16,423 nucleotides of DNA from Thermoplasmata archaeon (GTDB lineage Archaea; Thermoplasmatota; Thermoplasmata; Thermoplasmatales; Thermoplasmataceae), in NCBI GenBank assembly GCA_021850505.1, contig JAJZLW010000004.1, forward strand, positions 1-16,423. The letters run 5' to 3'. Positions 1 through 6,823 of this stretch are shown piece after piece. Below the pieces are notes generated by a model. It did not search any database. It saw only the letters and a list, made by a program, of their open reading frames with translations, and was not told where the DNA came from. The position numbers and the translations under genes are program-made. Within the stretch, counting starts at the first letter, position 1; every line of letters begins with the position of its first letter.

Positions 1-1
1 A

Positions 2-280
2 GCATCCCAGTCAAACAACCTAATTGATCTACCAAACGGAACATACTACATAACTGCAATGTCAACAGGTTATTCATCCAGCTTCACCGGAAATAGTACA
101 CATATCATAATCACTGTGAATGGATCCTCCATGACAGTCAATCTTACATTCAACAAGACATCATCTGTTGTGACATCAAAACCAAGTTCCTCAAATGATC
201 TATTCATTGCAATAGCTGCAGCAACAGGTGTCATTGCAGGAATTGCAGCTGGTTTCTTCGTATTCAGGAAGAAGAACTAA
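2..280 (+). CDS. C-terminal part of a membrane-anchored surface protein (5' truncated by window edge)
   Basis: The reading frame is open from base 2 to the TAA at 278-280, so only the C-terminal 92 residues are present and the true start lies upstream of the window. The visible part is rich in Ser, Thr and Asn with many N-glycosylation sequons (NGT, NST, NGS, NKT). It includes an LPNGTYYITA segment typical of beta-sandwich repeats in archaeal surface proteins. It ends with a hydrophobic Ala/Ile/Gly-rich helix of about 20 residues and then FRKKN, a stop-transfer signal. The inferred topology is a glycosylated extracellular domain held by one C-terminal membrane span, as in S-layer-like or secreted-protease-like proteins of Thermoplasmatales. 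The actual function cannot be told from this fragment. Confidence 0.75.
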   Translation, partial: ASQSNNLIDLPNGTYYITAMSTGYSSSFTGNSTHIIITVNGSSMTVNLTFNKTSSVVTSKPSSSNDLFIAIAAATGVIAGIAAGFFVFRKKN

Positions 281-980
281 ATTTTCTCTAAACAAAAATA
301 CCAAATCACCATCATTTCAAGATTTGAATTCTTCTTCAACCTTGACTGAATAATAAAAAAAACTATTCAGTCTGATATTTTGCACATCCAAGCGGAAAGC
401 ATCCACAACAAGATAATATCATAACAGAGTTCTGATTATGAAAATAAAAGATATATGAATCCTCAATGTTTCATGAGATATAATGGTCTTTTCAAGTGTT
501 TGAAAAATTTCCTAAGTCTTTGTAAGAGAGGTTTTGTGTATTGTTCGTATTTCCTTTTCTTTTATATCAGGAGGATGAGGCTTTCCATGACCATAATCGA
601 GTGGTCTTGCCAGAAAAGAGGATCTGCATTCCAGGCAGGGATAGTACCATGAATAATGCTCAGTTCCGGGGTTTCGTTATACAGGCAACATCCCTCAAAA
701 TGTTTCTCGGATGACACTGTTAATAAATGTGATTTATGTATCCTGTGAAATCATGTTTCCTAGATTCAATATAAATCATTGTTATGATCTTTATTATGAA
801 TATAGAGTAGGCACCTAATGGTGAGAAATCATCAAGAGATGTTGTTATTCTTCTCTAATTTAGTGAAAGGCGCATTTCTTAGTCTCATCTTATTGCATGA
901 TTCACTCATGTTTCATGATTTCCCTTAAACGCTCCATTTGGAAGGAAAATAAACTAAATGTTGACAATGTCGTAAGATCA
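281..980. other. Gene-poor spacer of about 700 bp
   Basis: No convincing gene was found on either strand. Possible short frames (for example 455-652) have a cysteine/phenylalanine-rich composition, no ribosome site and no family resemblance. Apart from the hairpin at 344-372, an 11-base direct repeat ATGTTTCATGA occurs near 468 and 908. The high A+T content suggests a degraded or regulatory spacer. No tRNA or recognisable structured RNA was seen. Confidence 0.5.
344..372. terminator. Perfect 9-bp hairpin with A/T-rich loop
   Basis: GACTGAATA at 344-352 is the exact reverse complement of TATTCAGTC at 364-372, with an 11-base A-rich loop. It lies about 65 bases after the surface protein stop. 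On the minus strand the loop reads as a T run. It may be a transcript end or processing structure for the surface protein mRNA, or the scar of a small mobile element. Archaeal termination usually depends on T runs rather than hairpins, so the function is uncertain. Confidence 0.4.
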
Positions 981-982
981 AA

Positions 983-990
983 GATTTTAT
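983..990 (+). promoter_or_regulatory. Candidate TATA box of the secE-spt5 operon
   Basis: GATTTTAT lies about 35 bp upstream of the secE ATG at 1022, which predicts a transcript start near 1010-1014 and a very short leader. It is an A/T-rich match in an A/T-rich region, so confidence is limited. An alternative is the AATAAACTA stretch near 948-957. Confidence 0.35.
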
Positions 991-1021
991 CTGTTAAATT
1001 TGAATGAGGTACAGGATTAAG

Positions 1022-1243
1022 ATGCCGTTGGAAGAGAAGGCCATAGAAATTCAGGAACGCATTGAGAGGAAAGTAGGCGGAATAGGAAAGGGAAAGTACG
1101 CCAGGATACTCAAGATGGCGAAGAAACCCAATGAGCAGGAATACAAAAAGGTCCTCCTGATAACGGGTGCTGGCATAGTGTTTCTTGGATTTGTTGGCTT
1201 TCTGATATATTATCTGATGGGCTTTGTTTTCCATGTTCCGTAG
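1022..1243 (+). CDS. secE: Protein translocase subunit SecE/Sec61-gamma
   Basis: This is a 73-residue protein with the form of archaeal SecE: an amphipathic charged N-terminal helix (MPLEEKAIEIQERIERK), a basic linker and one C-terminal membrane span (residues about 46-67). In the family, SecE clamps the SecY channel in the cytoplasmic membrane. The ATG at 1022 was chosen over the ATG at 1004 because MPLEEK is a natural start and gives the usual 60-75 residue length; GAGGT at 1006-1010 precedes it. The neighbour is spt5, the conserved archaeal secE-spt5 pairing, and its ribosome site overlaps the secE stop codon. Confidence 0.88.
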   Translation: MPLEEKAIEIQERIERKVGGIGKGKYARILKMAKKPNEQEYKKVLLITGAGIVFLGFVGFLIYYLMGFVFHVP

Positions 1244-1252
1244 GTGAATTTA

Positions 1253-2140
1253 ATGCAAGAAACTGAATCAAAAGGCTGGATAGAGGGTACCCTGAAAGAC
1301 AGGATGGTTGGCTGCGGTACGTCAGTGGACACATCAATGCTTGTAAGGAATACAGGCAATGCAAAGAAGACGTTTACGGTCAGCATATCGGTAAAATTCA
1401 AGCAGAGGGATGACCTTATAGAATGGTTCTTTTCGCTGTCGGGAGCATCATCCACTCAGAAGAAGGAGGAATTCACTCTTTCACCAAGTGAAAACAAGGG
1501 CATATCTTCTGTTTTCTCGCTTGAAAAGAGTGAGCAGAGGGATGTAAGGCTTGTTGTTGCAACACCTAAGGGCGCATTCAAGGATGACAGTGCTACTGTA
1601 TCCATTGCGATAACTTCTCAGGATAATGAAAACAGATTTGAGGGGAGCTTCACCATTACACTTATACCAGTCATCGTTGCAGTAAAGACGACCGTCGGGA
1701 ACGAGATTTCTGTTGCACGAGACCTGGCAAAAAAAGGGGATAAGGACAAAGAGGAGAGAAATGCTGTTATCAAGAATGCAATGAGCGAGATCCTTGCAAT
1801 AATGGCACCTAAGGAAGTTAAGGGATATATATTCGTCGAAACAATGCATCCTGACAGGATCCCTTCTATAGGCAAAGGCATACGCGGATACAAGGGAGAG
1901 GTGAAGGGCGAGATATCGATCGAGGAAATAGAGCACTATCTTGAACCAAAGCCTGCTGTTACCGGACTGGAGCTTGGTGCCTTTGTTGAACTGATAGACG
2001 GGCCTTTTAAGGGCGAGAAAGCCAAGATAATGTCCATAGACACCGCAAAGGAAGAGGTTACCGTGCAGCTGATAGAGTCAATGGTCCCAATACCCGTGAC
2101 AGTAAATGCTGAAGCCATAAGGATGCTGGACACGAAATAA
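1253..2140 (+). CDS. spt5: Transcription elongation factor Spt5 (NusG-like) with a large N-terminal Ig-like extension
   Basis: This is a 295-residue protein. The C-terminal half is archaeal Spt5: an NGN domain at about residues 140-235 (it begins IVAVKTTVGNEISVARDLAK and contains GYIFVE) and a KOW domain at about 242-275 (GAFVELIDGPFKGEKAKI). In the family, Spt5 binds the RNA polymerase clamp with Spt4 for processive elongation. Residues 1-138 are extra and read like an Ig-like beta sandwich (VRNTGNAKKTFTVSISV, then FTLSPSENKGISSVF), similar to NEW3/CARDB repeats normally seen outside cells. Most archaeal Spt5 proteins are near 150 residues. The ATG at 1253 is preferred over the GTG at 1244 because AGGTGA at 1242-1247 sits 5 bases before it; that site overlaps the secE stop, so the genes are co-transcribed and probably coupled. 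Confidence 0.88.
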   Translation: MQETESKGWIEGTLKDRMVGCGTSVDTSMLVRNTGNAKKTFTVSISVKFKQRDDLIEWFFSLSGASSTQKKEEFTLSPSENKGISSVFSLEKSEQRDVRLVVATPKGAFKDDSATVSIAITSQDNENRFEGSFTITLIPVIVAVKTTVGNEISVARDLAKKGDKDKEERNAVIKNAMSEILAIMAPKEVKGYIFVETMHPDRIPSIGKGIRGYKGEVKGEISIEEIEHYLEPKPAVTGLELGAFVELIDGPFKGEKAKIMSIDTAKEEVTVQLIESMVPIPVTVNAEAIRMLDTK

Positions 2141-2147
2141 ATTCAAA

Positions 2148-3566
2148 ATGAAGCTAAAATACAGGTCAAAGGAAAAGGAAACCGAATTCATCCAGAAGCT
2201 TCAGGATTTCTTCTCTAAACCTGATAATCTATTATCACTTGTACCGGACTGCATGGATAATTCCCTCCTCTGCCCCTTCGATTCATACAAGAAGAAACTT
2301 TCACGCATTTCTGGGTCCGCGATAGGGAAGCTTTCAGGATCCGCTGATCAGTTTCTGAGTGCAATAGGCGAAACATATCGTGTAATGGAATCTGAATCTG
2401 CTCCTATAATGGGGCTGATCTCAACACCCTATGGAAATGTCGATTATGCAAAGAGGGGCAGCACCGATCCAATGGTTCTCGCTGGAGTTCAGAATTTTTC
2501 CAGCACCGTCTGGAGAATGCTATCGTTTTCCTCTTTGGTGCAGACAAAAAAGGTATCAGTATACAGTTCTGAGCATTATTACATTGCAAGCTGCAAGGGC
2601 AATCCACCTCCGAGGGAGTTCATACTGGATGCTTTCCAGTTTGAGAAGACAGATGATATCTCTGTCAACGAAGAAGAGATAATATTCGGCACCTCGGGAG
2701 ACTATATGATCCTGAATATAGGCAACCAGATACGTATCAAGATATACCAGGACTCAAAGAGCAATGTGATCAGGATCCTTCTCAGGCACATGCTTGTCCC
2801 TGATATTTCCAGGACTATCTCCATTCAGGTTCCATTCCTTGAGGATGTATCCAGCGAGATACCTGCCCAGTACCTGAATCAATACCTTGGCGGCCAGCTT
2901 GAGGCGAGGAATTTCATAAAGAATGTCAGTGAATACAGAAAGAAGATTGCACTCTCTAAGGGTCTTTACCTGCTCGAAGGCAGGGTGTTCAATTCACCAT
3001 CTGCATTTCTTGGAGAGATGTTCGATCCCGAGGAATCGAAGATTCTGGAAAAATATCTCGAGCAGAACGGTCCTGTATCAATTGATACCAAAAGCGCGAG
3101 GAAGCTCCTGGAGATACTGTGGCCAAAGTTTGGAAAGGATATACTCAGGGAATATTTTCCCGACATCGACCAGAATGCGCTGAAGACACAGGCAGGCGAC
3201 CCAATCAAGCAGATTGAAATGATCAGGAGGAAAATCGATCAATCCAGGGCATCCAGCCTTGTTACAGTGGAACCATGGTCGCCTGACTCATCGATGCTCA
3301 TAAACATGGTAAGGGATTATCTTTCTGTCGGTGGTTCTGAGATGCTCAGGAAATGGGAAAAATTTGTCGGGCAGTCCAGCATGTTCAATTCCATCTACTA
3401 TGCTTTCAGCATATCCCTCAACGAGAGAACTAATCAGCAGTGGAGGTTCAGCTCAGAGCAGATGATGCTCGGCGAGAAGCTTGCTGATGGCATCAGAGAC
3501 ATAATTGCAACAAGGGACGGAAGCATAAACGAGAAGATACTCAGGATGAGGCAGCTGGTAAGGTGA
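2148..3566 (+). CDS. Conserved-looking protein of unknown function in the spt5 operon
   Basis: This is a 472-residue soluble protein I do not recognise. There is no signal peptide or membrane span. It is mixed alpha/beta: a charged N-terminal helical part (MKLKYRSKEKETEFIQKLQ), a central part with beta-strand patterns (residues about 150-250), and a helical, charged C-terminal half ending RMRQLVR. A few cysteines occur (near 35, 42 and 150) but form no obvious metal motif. It starts 7 bases after the spt5 stop without a clear ribosome site, and its stop overlaps the ribosome site of the PUA gene. Its codon use resembles its neighbours. The setting suggests a role in transcription, RNA handling or translation, but that is inference from position only. 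Confidence 0.8.
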   Translation: MKLKYRSKEKETEFIQKLQDFFSKPDNLLSLVPDCMDNSLLCPFDSYKKKLSRISGSAIGKLSGSADQFLSAIGETYRVMESESAPIMGLISTPYGNVDYAKRGSTDPMVLAGVQNFSSTVWRMLSFSSLVQTKKVSVYSSEHYYIASCKGNPPPREFILDAFQFEKTDDISVNEEEIIFGTSGDYMILNIGNQIRIKIYQDSKSNVIRILLRHMLVPDISRTISIQVPFLEDVSSEIPAQYLNQYLGGQLEARNFIKNVSEYRKKIALSKGLYLLEGRVFNSPSAFLGEMFDPEESKILEKYLEQNGPVSIDTKSARKLLEILWPKFGKDILREYFPDIDQNALKTQAGDPIKQIEMIRRKIDQSRASSLVTVEPWSPDSSMLINMVRDYLSVGGSEMLRKWEKFVGQSSMFNSIYYAFSISLNERTNQQWRFSSEQMMLGEKLADGIRDIIATRDGSINEKILRMRQLVR

Positions 3567-3569
3567 ACT

Positions 3570-4010
3570 GTGAGCAAACATTATCTTTCGAAAAAGGACA
3601 TAAAGCACTTCCAGGAGAAACTATCATCTATGGGTCTTTCCCTTCCGGATAACGGCGACGTTCAGGTTGACGAAACAAAGGGAAGATCCGTTTATTATCT
3701 TGGCAGGGAGGAGGTTGCTATTGAAGAGGGAGAATTGCTTCCAACCCCTGCTTTCCTGAATATTATACGGCCGTCGAACCGTGTGATAAAAGTCGATAAA
3801 GGGGCAGTTCCGCATATACTGAACGGCGCCAATGTATTTGCTCGTGGAATCCTTTCGATGTCTGAGGATATCAGGAAGGATGATTATGTCTTCATTGCAG
3901 ATCAGGACGGTAGATTCATAGCCACGGGAAAGGCCATGGTGGATTATGACCCTCAAATCAGGTCCAAAAGCGGCGAGGCTGTAAGGACATTTTCACTGAA
4001 GCAGCCATGA
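3570..4010 (+). CDS. PUA-domain RNA-binding protein (archaeal Tma20/MCT-1-like)
   Basis: This 146-residue protein has a short N-terminal pre-PUA region (residues 1-70) and a C-terminal PUA domain (about 72-146). The PUA core is visible as VIKVDKGAVPHILNGANVFARGIL, followed by a DYVFIAD strand and RFIATGKAMVD. PUA domains bind structured RNA. Stand-alone archaeal proteins of this size are related to eukaryotic MCT-1/Tma20, which act in ribosome recycling and re-initiation. The start is GTG at 3570, with AGGTGA (3561-3566) overlapping the preceding gene's stop. It is the last gene of the secE operon, since a new promoter follows. An enzymatic role such as archaeosine transglycosylase is unlikely because no catalytic domain is attached. 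Confidence 0.8.
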   Translation: MSKHYLSKKDIKHFQEKLSSMGLSLPDNGDVQVDETKGRSVYYLGREEVAIEEGELLPTPAFLNIIRPSNRVIKVDKGAVPHILNGANVFARGILSMSEDIRKDDYVFIADQDGRFIATGKAMVDYDPQIRSKSGEAVRTFSLKQP

Positions 4011-4023
4011 TATTTAAAACAGC

Positions 4024-4035
4024 AAAACATTTAAT
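4024..4035 (+). promoter_or_regulatory. BRE/TATA box of the peroxiredoxin gene
   Basis: The sequence reads AAAACATTTAAT, with an A-rich BRE-like part followed by a TATA-like CATTTAAT centred about 25 bp before the ATG at 4056, so the mRNA is probably leaderless. There is no ribosome site before this ATG. A second TATA-like stretch, TATTTAAAAC, lies at 4011-4020 directly after the PUA stop and could serve instead. Confidence 0.55.
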
Positions 4036-4055
4036 CGCCGATTACATCCATTATC

Positions 4056-4511
4056 ATGTCCGAATTGTTAAGAGTTGGAACAAAAGCGCCCGATTTCGAG
4101 GCGCCAGATCAGCATGGAAACAGGGTGAAATTGAGCCAGTTCAAAGGAAAACCGGTAGTTGTGTACTTTTACCCGAAGGACGACACACCAGGATGCACTG
4201 CAGAGGCCTGTAATTTCCGGGACAACAATGCGGCATTCGAGAAGAAGGGAATCAAGGTCCTCGGCGTATCAGTGGATTCCGTCAACTCACACAAGAAATT
4301 CCATGATAAATATGGCTTGAATTTCACACTGTTATCAGATGCAGACAAGAAGATATCTGAATCTTATGGTACATTCAATGGAAGCTCAGATAAGAGGGTT
4401 ACATATCTTATCGACAAGAACGGCACCATTGCGCATGTTTATGAGAAGGTATCTCCAAAAGAACATGGTGTTGAAGTCATGAAGAAGATAGAGGAACTCA
4501 AACTTCTTTGA
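4056..4511 (+). CDS. bcp: Thiol peroxidase, Bcp/PrxQ-type peroxiredoxin
   Basis: This 151-residue protein reduces H2O2 and organic hydroperoxides in the cytoplasm using thioredoxin-like donors. The peroxidatic cysteine is C47 in the motif FYPKDDTPGCTAEAC. The resolving cysteine C52 is five residues later, the classic PrxQ atypical 2-Cys arrangement on helix 2. The rest of the thioredoxin fold is intact (KAPDFEAPDQHG near the start, GVSVDSVNSHKKF and LLSDADKKISESYG in the middle), and the length is normal for the family. It is a single gene with its own promoter, and a T-rich stretch follows at 4544-4556. It fits the general oxidative-stress theme of the window. Confidence 0.95.
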   Translation: MSELLRVGTKAPDFEAPDQHGNRVKLSQFKGKPVVVYFYPKDDTPGCTAEACNFRDNNAAFEKKGIKVLGVSVDSVNSHKKFHDKYGLNFTLLSDADKKISESYGTFNGSSDKRVTYLIDKNGTIAHVYEKVSPKEHGVEVMKKIEELKLL

Positions 4512-4543
4512 TCCTTAAATACTCCGGATTTGCCTGACATTCA

Positions 4544-4556
4544 TTTTTTTCTTTTC
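4544..4556 (+). terminator. T-rich transcription terminator after the peroxiredoxin gene
   Basis: A run of seven T, then C, four T, C and T begins 33 bases after the bcp stop. Oligo-T stretches are the established archaeal termination signal, and the next gene has its own promoter-like region. Confidence 0.6.
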
Positions 4557-4652
4557 TACCTGAATTATAGATAAGAAACTGGTTAATTGAATTCTATAAC
4601 AACCCGGAATAGCAAAACACCATTATATTGCTGTTAAAAGGAGTGCCTGAAG

Positions 4653-4853
4653 TTGCCTGAATTGAGGGAAAGGTTGACACGGGAAATCGAATTGGTGCGC
4701 CAGCTTAATGAGATCCTCCAGAGAGACATTATACTGCAGAAATCAAAGGTTTCTGAAATGCAGGAAAAGCTCACGGATATGCTTGAGGATTTGAAAAAGC
4801 TAAGGCAGATAGATGAAATGACGGTTAAATATGACAGAAGACAGGATCGATGA
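4653..4853 (+). CDS. Small coiled-coil protein, unknown function
   Basis: This 66-residue protein has a TTG start preceded by AAAAGGAG (ending at 4643, spacing 9). Nearly the whole sequence is charged and helical with heptad-like spacing of Leu, Ile, Val and Met (ELRERLTREIELVRQLNEIL and onward), which predicts a coiled coil. There is no metal site, membrane span or known family motif. Its 3' end overlaps the next gene by 23 bases, so the two are probably translated together and may form a complex. TATA-like TTCTATAA (4591-4598) and TTATAT (4623-4628) lie upstream. A short protein with biased composition can be a false call, but the ribosome site and overlap support it. Confidence 0.65.
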   Translation: MPELRERLTREIELVRQLNEILQRDIILQKSKVSEMQEKLTDMLEDLKKLRQIDEMTVKYDRRQDR

Positions 4854-5172
4854 CCTGAGATTTATCAGTGCATTCCTTTCAATGGATGATGCTGGCATGG
4901 AAGAGTTCAACAGGGAATACCAGAAAATCAGGGATCTCATTGCCGCATTAAGATACGAGAGCGAGAAGTATGATGACCTGAAGCATGAGTTCAGTTCCCT
5001 TGCCGCTGATGAGGCATCACTGAACTACGATATTTACAAAACACTTCAGATTCTGAAAAACAGCTGCCTGCGCTTAAACGGGGCAAAAGCCGGTCTCAGG
5101 TTAAAAAAGACCCCTCTTCCACCCGATATTGAGGGGATAATCGAGAAAATTTCAAGAAAATATCTGGTATGA
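4831..5172 (+). CDS. Small helical/coiled-coil protein, unknown function
   Basis: This 113-residue, largely alpha-helical acidic protein begins MTEDRIDDLRFISAFLSMDD. A central heptad-like stretch (residues about 25-75) is followed by a more basic C-terminus with RLKKTPLPPDIEGIIEKISR. One cysteine is visible and no known family was recognised. It overlaps the preceding coiled-coil gene by 23 bases in another frame, so it belongs to the same operon. The natural inference is that the two small proteins form a helical hetero-complex. A role as adaptor or structural subunit is possible but unproven. Confidence 0.7.
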   Translation: MTEDRIDDLRFISAFLSMDDAGMEEFNREYQKIRDLIAALRYESEKYDDLKHEFSSLAADEASLNYDIYKTLQILKNSCLRLNGAKAGLRLKKTPLPPDIEGIIEKISRKYLV

Positions 5173-5253
5173 GATCAATATAATTCAGCAACCAACAGTT
5201 ATCTTTGCTGGAGACAGGGTTTACTGCAAAAAAAATCAATTGCGATGAACCAA

Positions 5254-5268
5254 TTTCAACACTTGAAA
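5254..5268. promoter_or_regulatory. Palindrome upstream of the aquaporin promoter
   Basis: TTTCAACACTTGAAA has perfect 6-bp arms (TTTCAA and TTGAAA) around a 3-base centre. It is centred about 31 bp upstream of the presumed TATA box of the aquaporin gene. This is the size and place of an operator or activator site for a dimeric regulator. No function is proven. Confidence 0.35.
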
Positions 5269-5287
5269 CCGGCAGTATGGATCGATT

Positions 5288-5295
5288 GTTTTATA
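5288..5295 (+). promoter_or_regulatory. TATA box of the aquaporin gene
   Basis: GTTTTATA predicts a transcript start near 5316-5319, only a few bases before the GTG at 5323. This explains why the strong-looking AGGAGG at 5295-5300 is not at a usable distance from that start: it would lie upstream of the transcript. Confidence 0.5.
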
Positions 5296-5322
5296 GGAGG
5301 ACAGTGATTAAATGCTCAACAA

Positions 5323-6048
5323 GTGGCGGACATTTTAAGGAAATTAGCAGCTGAGTTTGTTGGTACCTATATCTTTGTACTTTTTGGCCCGGGGAGCGTT
5401 GTCGCTTTCATAGCTGCATTTCACCAGACATTGAATCCATCTACACTCTTCTATCTCGCAGTTACTTTTGGTCTTAGAATTTCTATTGCAATAATGGCTG
5501 TGGCTAACATATCCGGGGGACATGTCAATCCTGCGGTCACATTTTCGCTATTTGTTGCTGGACGGTTCCCGGGAAAAAATGTTGTTCCATACATCATTTC
5601 GCAGCTTCTTGGTGCAGTGCTTGCATCGGCGACTGTATCAGTGCTGTTTGGTTACAGCACTGCCGATGCTGTGCAATTCGGTGCAACGATTCCCGGCATA
5701 AGAGGGCCGTATGTTGCTTTTTTCGGTGAATTTGTAATGACATTCTTCTTCCTCTGGACTATAATGGGAGTAACTTCAAGGACTACTAACACAGCTGTAA
5801 TTGCAGTTGTCATTGGCATATATGTTTCTATAATGATATTCATGCTTGGAACAGTCAGTGGTGGATCAATCAACCCTGCAAGGTCATTTGGCCCTGCAGT
5901 GCTTTCTGGTATACTTTTCAAGGAACAGTATTACCAGTGGATATACTGGGTTGCACCCATCATTGGAGGCACGCTTGGTGCATTATCCTATAAATTCATG
6001 TACCGGGAAAATACAAGAATCCATATTTCAGATTCATTGCCTGTTTGA
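5323..6048 (+). CDS. Aquaporin / MIP-family channel
   Basis: This 241-residue integral membrane channel has six spans and two half-helices carrying the NPA boxes: GGHVNPAVTF (N69-A71) and GGSINPARSF (N184-A186). The N-terminus ILRKLAAEFVGTYIFVLFGPGSV is classic for the family. By alignment to E. coli AqpZ, the ar/R filter would be F49, I172, G181 and R187. The AqpZ His is thus replaced by Ile and its Thr by Gly, giving a wider, less polar filter, so solutes such as ammonia, peroxide or small alcohols are possible besides water. The GTG at 5323 is the first start after an in-frame TGA at 5305-5307 and fits a near-leaderless mRNA. The gene stands alone. Confidence 0.92.
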   Translation: MADILRKLAAEFVGTYIFVLFGPGSVVAFIAAFHQTLNPSTLFYLAVTFGLRISIAIMAVANISGGHVNPAVTFSLFVAGRFPGKNVVPYIISQLLGAVLASATVSVLFGYSTADAVQFGATIPGIRGPYVAFFGEFVMTFFFLWTIMGVTSRTTNTAVIAVVIGIYVSIMIFMLGTVSGGSINPARSFGPAVLSGILFKEQYYQWIYWVAPIIGGTLGALSYKFMYRENTRIHISDSLPV

Positions 6049-6167
6049 ATCATTTTTATTGAATGTTTGAAATCGCGCTCGTAAATTACTAATGCGCGTT
6101 GTCTTCCCGCAGCTAATAGACTAAAGCGCTCAAGGCAAGATATGCAACACAATGAGGATATTTATGT

Positions 6168-6207
6168 ATACTGGAGGCCTTTTAGGTAAATTGAAGATAT
6201 CCAGTAT
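6168..6207. repeat. Inverted repeat upstream of the DUF1801 gene
   Basis: ATACTGGA at 6168-6175 and TCCAGTAT at 6200-6207 are perfect 8-base inverted copies with a 24-base spacer, 33 bases before the DUF1801 start. They could be an operator pair bound by one regulator or an mRNA leader hairpin. TATA-like GATATTTATG lies just upstream near 6157-6166, which would place the repeat across the transcript start. Confidence 0.35.
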
Positions 6208-6239
6208 GCATCTGGTGGTGTTCTAAAGTAGGTTTGATT

Positions 6240-6725
6240 ATGAAGAAAGGTGCGGGCATTCAGAAAAACCGAAAAAACGAGAAGGAAAAAGCAGGCTCCA
6301 TAAAAGGAAAGCCTGGTTGCGTAAATGACGAAATACCTGCGTCAAGCCAGATCGACAAAATAATAGCATCCTTCAACGAATGGCGTGGGCAGACCCTTGC
6401 GGAACTCCGCTCAATAATAAGAAATGCAGATCCTTCAATTATTGAGGAGGTCAAATGGAAAAAACCTTCAAATCCAGCAGGTGTGCCTGTGTGGTCTGCA
6501 GGAGGGATAATATGCATTGCGAACGTTTTAAAGAAATCTGTCAGGCTGACATTCCCAAAAGGTGCTGCAATCGATGATAGACAAAATACATTCAATTCCA
6601 GAATCGACAGCAGGACTGTTCGTGCGGTGGATTATTATGAAAACAGCAAAATAGATCCTGCTGCGCTGGTATCTATAGTGAAGCAGGCAGTCAACTTAAC
6701 ACACCGAAGTAACGCAAGCAAATAA
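6240..6725 (+). CDS. DUF1801 (YdhG/YdeI-like) domain protein
   Basis: This is a 161-residue soluble protein. After a very basic N-terminal tail of about 30 residues comes the DUF1801 domain, with the hallmarks ASFNEWRGQTLAELRSIIRN, IIEEVKWKKPSNP, GVPVWSAGGIICIANVLKK and VRLTFPKGA. The fold is frataxin/SRPBCC-like; members occur in stress and iron-related settings, but the biochemical role is unsettled. The ATG at 6240 is preferred over the TTG at 6234 because AGGT (6230-6233) lies 6 bases ahead. The extended Lys/Arg tail is not part of the domain and may bind nucleic acid (inference). The gene stands alone and converges with the mer operon. Confidence 0.8.
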   Translation: MKKGAGIQKNRKNEKEKAGSIKGKPGCVNDEIPASSQIDKIIASFNEWRGQTLAELRSIIRNADPSIIEEVKWKKPSNPAGVPVWSAGGIICIANVLKKSVRLTFPKGAAIDDRQNTFNSRIDSRTVRAVDYYENSKIDPAALVSIVKQAVNLTHRSNASK

Positions 6726-6746
6726 CGCCCCTTTTAATAATTCAAC

Positions 6747-6766
6747 CAAATTAAAAAATAAATTTG
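6747..6766 (-). terminator. Terminator of the mer operon
   Basis: On the minus strand, T-rich sequence follows the DUF302 stop after about 60 bases. It is flanked by CAAATT (6747-6752) and AATTTG (6761-6766), a small stem around an 8-base loop. It sits between converging genes and could end transcription from the mer side. Confidence 0.45.
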
Positions 6767-6823
6767 ATCAGAGCGGGGATTCCGCCTGAAGTCCATTTGT
6801 TATCAATACAGGAATGCTCCTAG

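Noticed and set aside
455..652. 65-residue reading frame in the long spacer
   Set aside because: Phe/Cys-rich composition, no ribosome site, no family features and codon use unlike neighbouring genes.
902..1234. 110-residue minus-strand frame opposite secE
   Set aside because: Antisense shadow of the well-supported secE gene.
5295..5300. AGGAGG as ribosome site for the aquaporin or a leader peptide
   Set aside because: It is 22 bases from the only in-frame start and overlaps the TATA region, so it is probably not in the mRNA; the frames directly after it stop within 8-16 codons.
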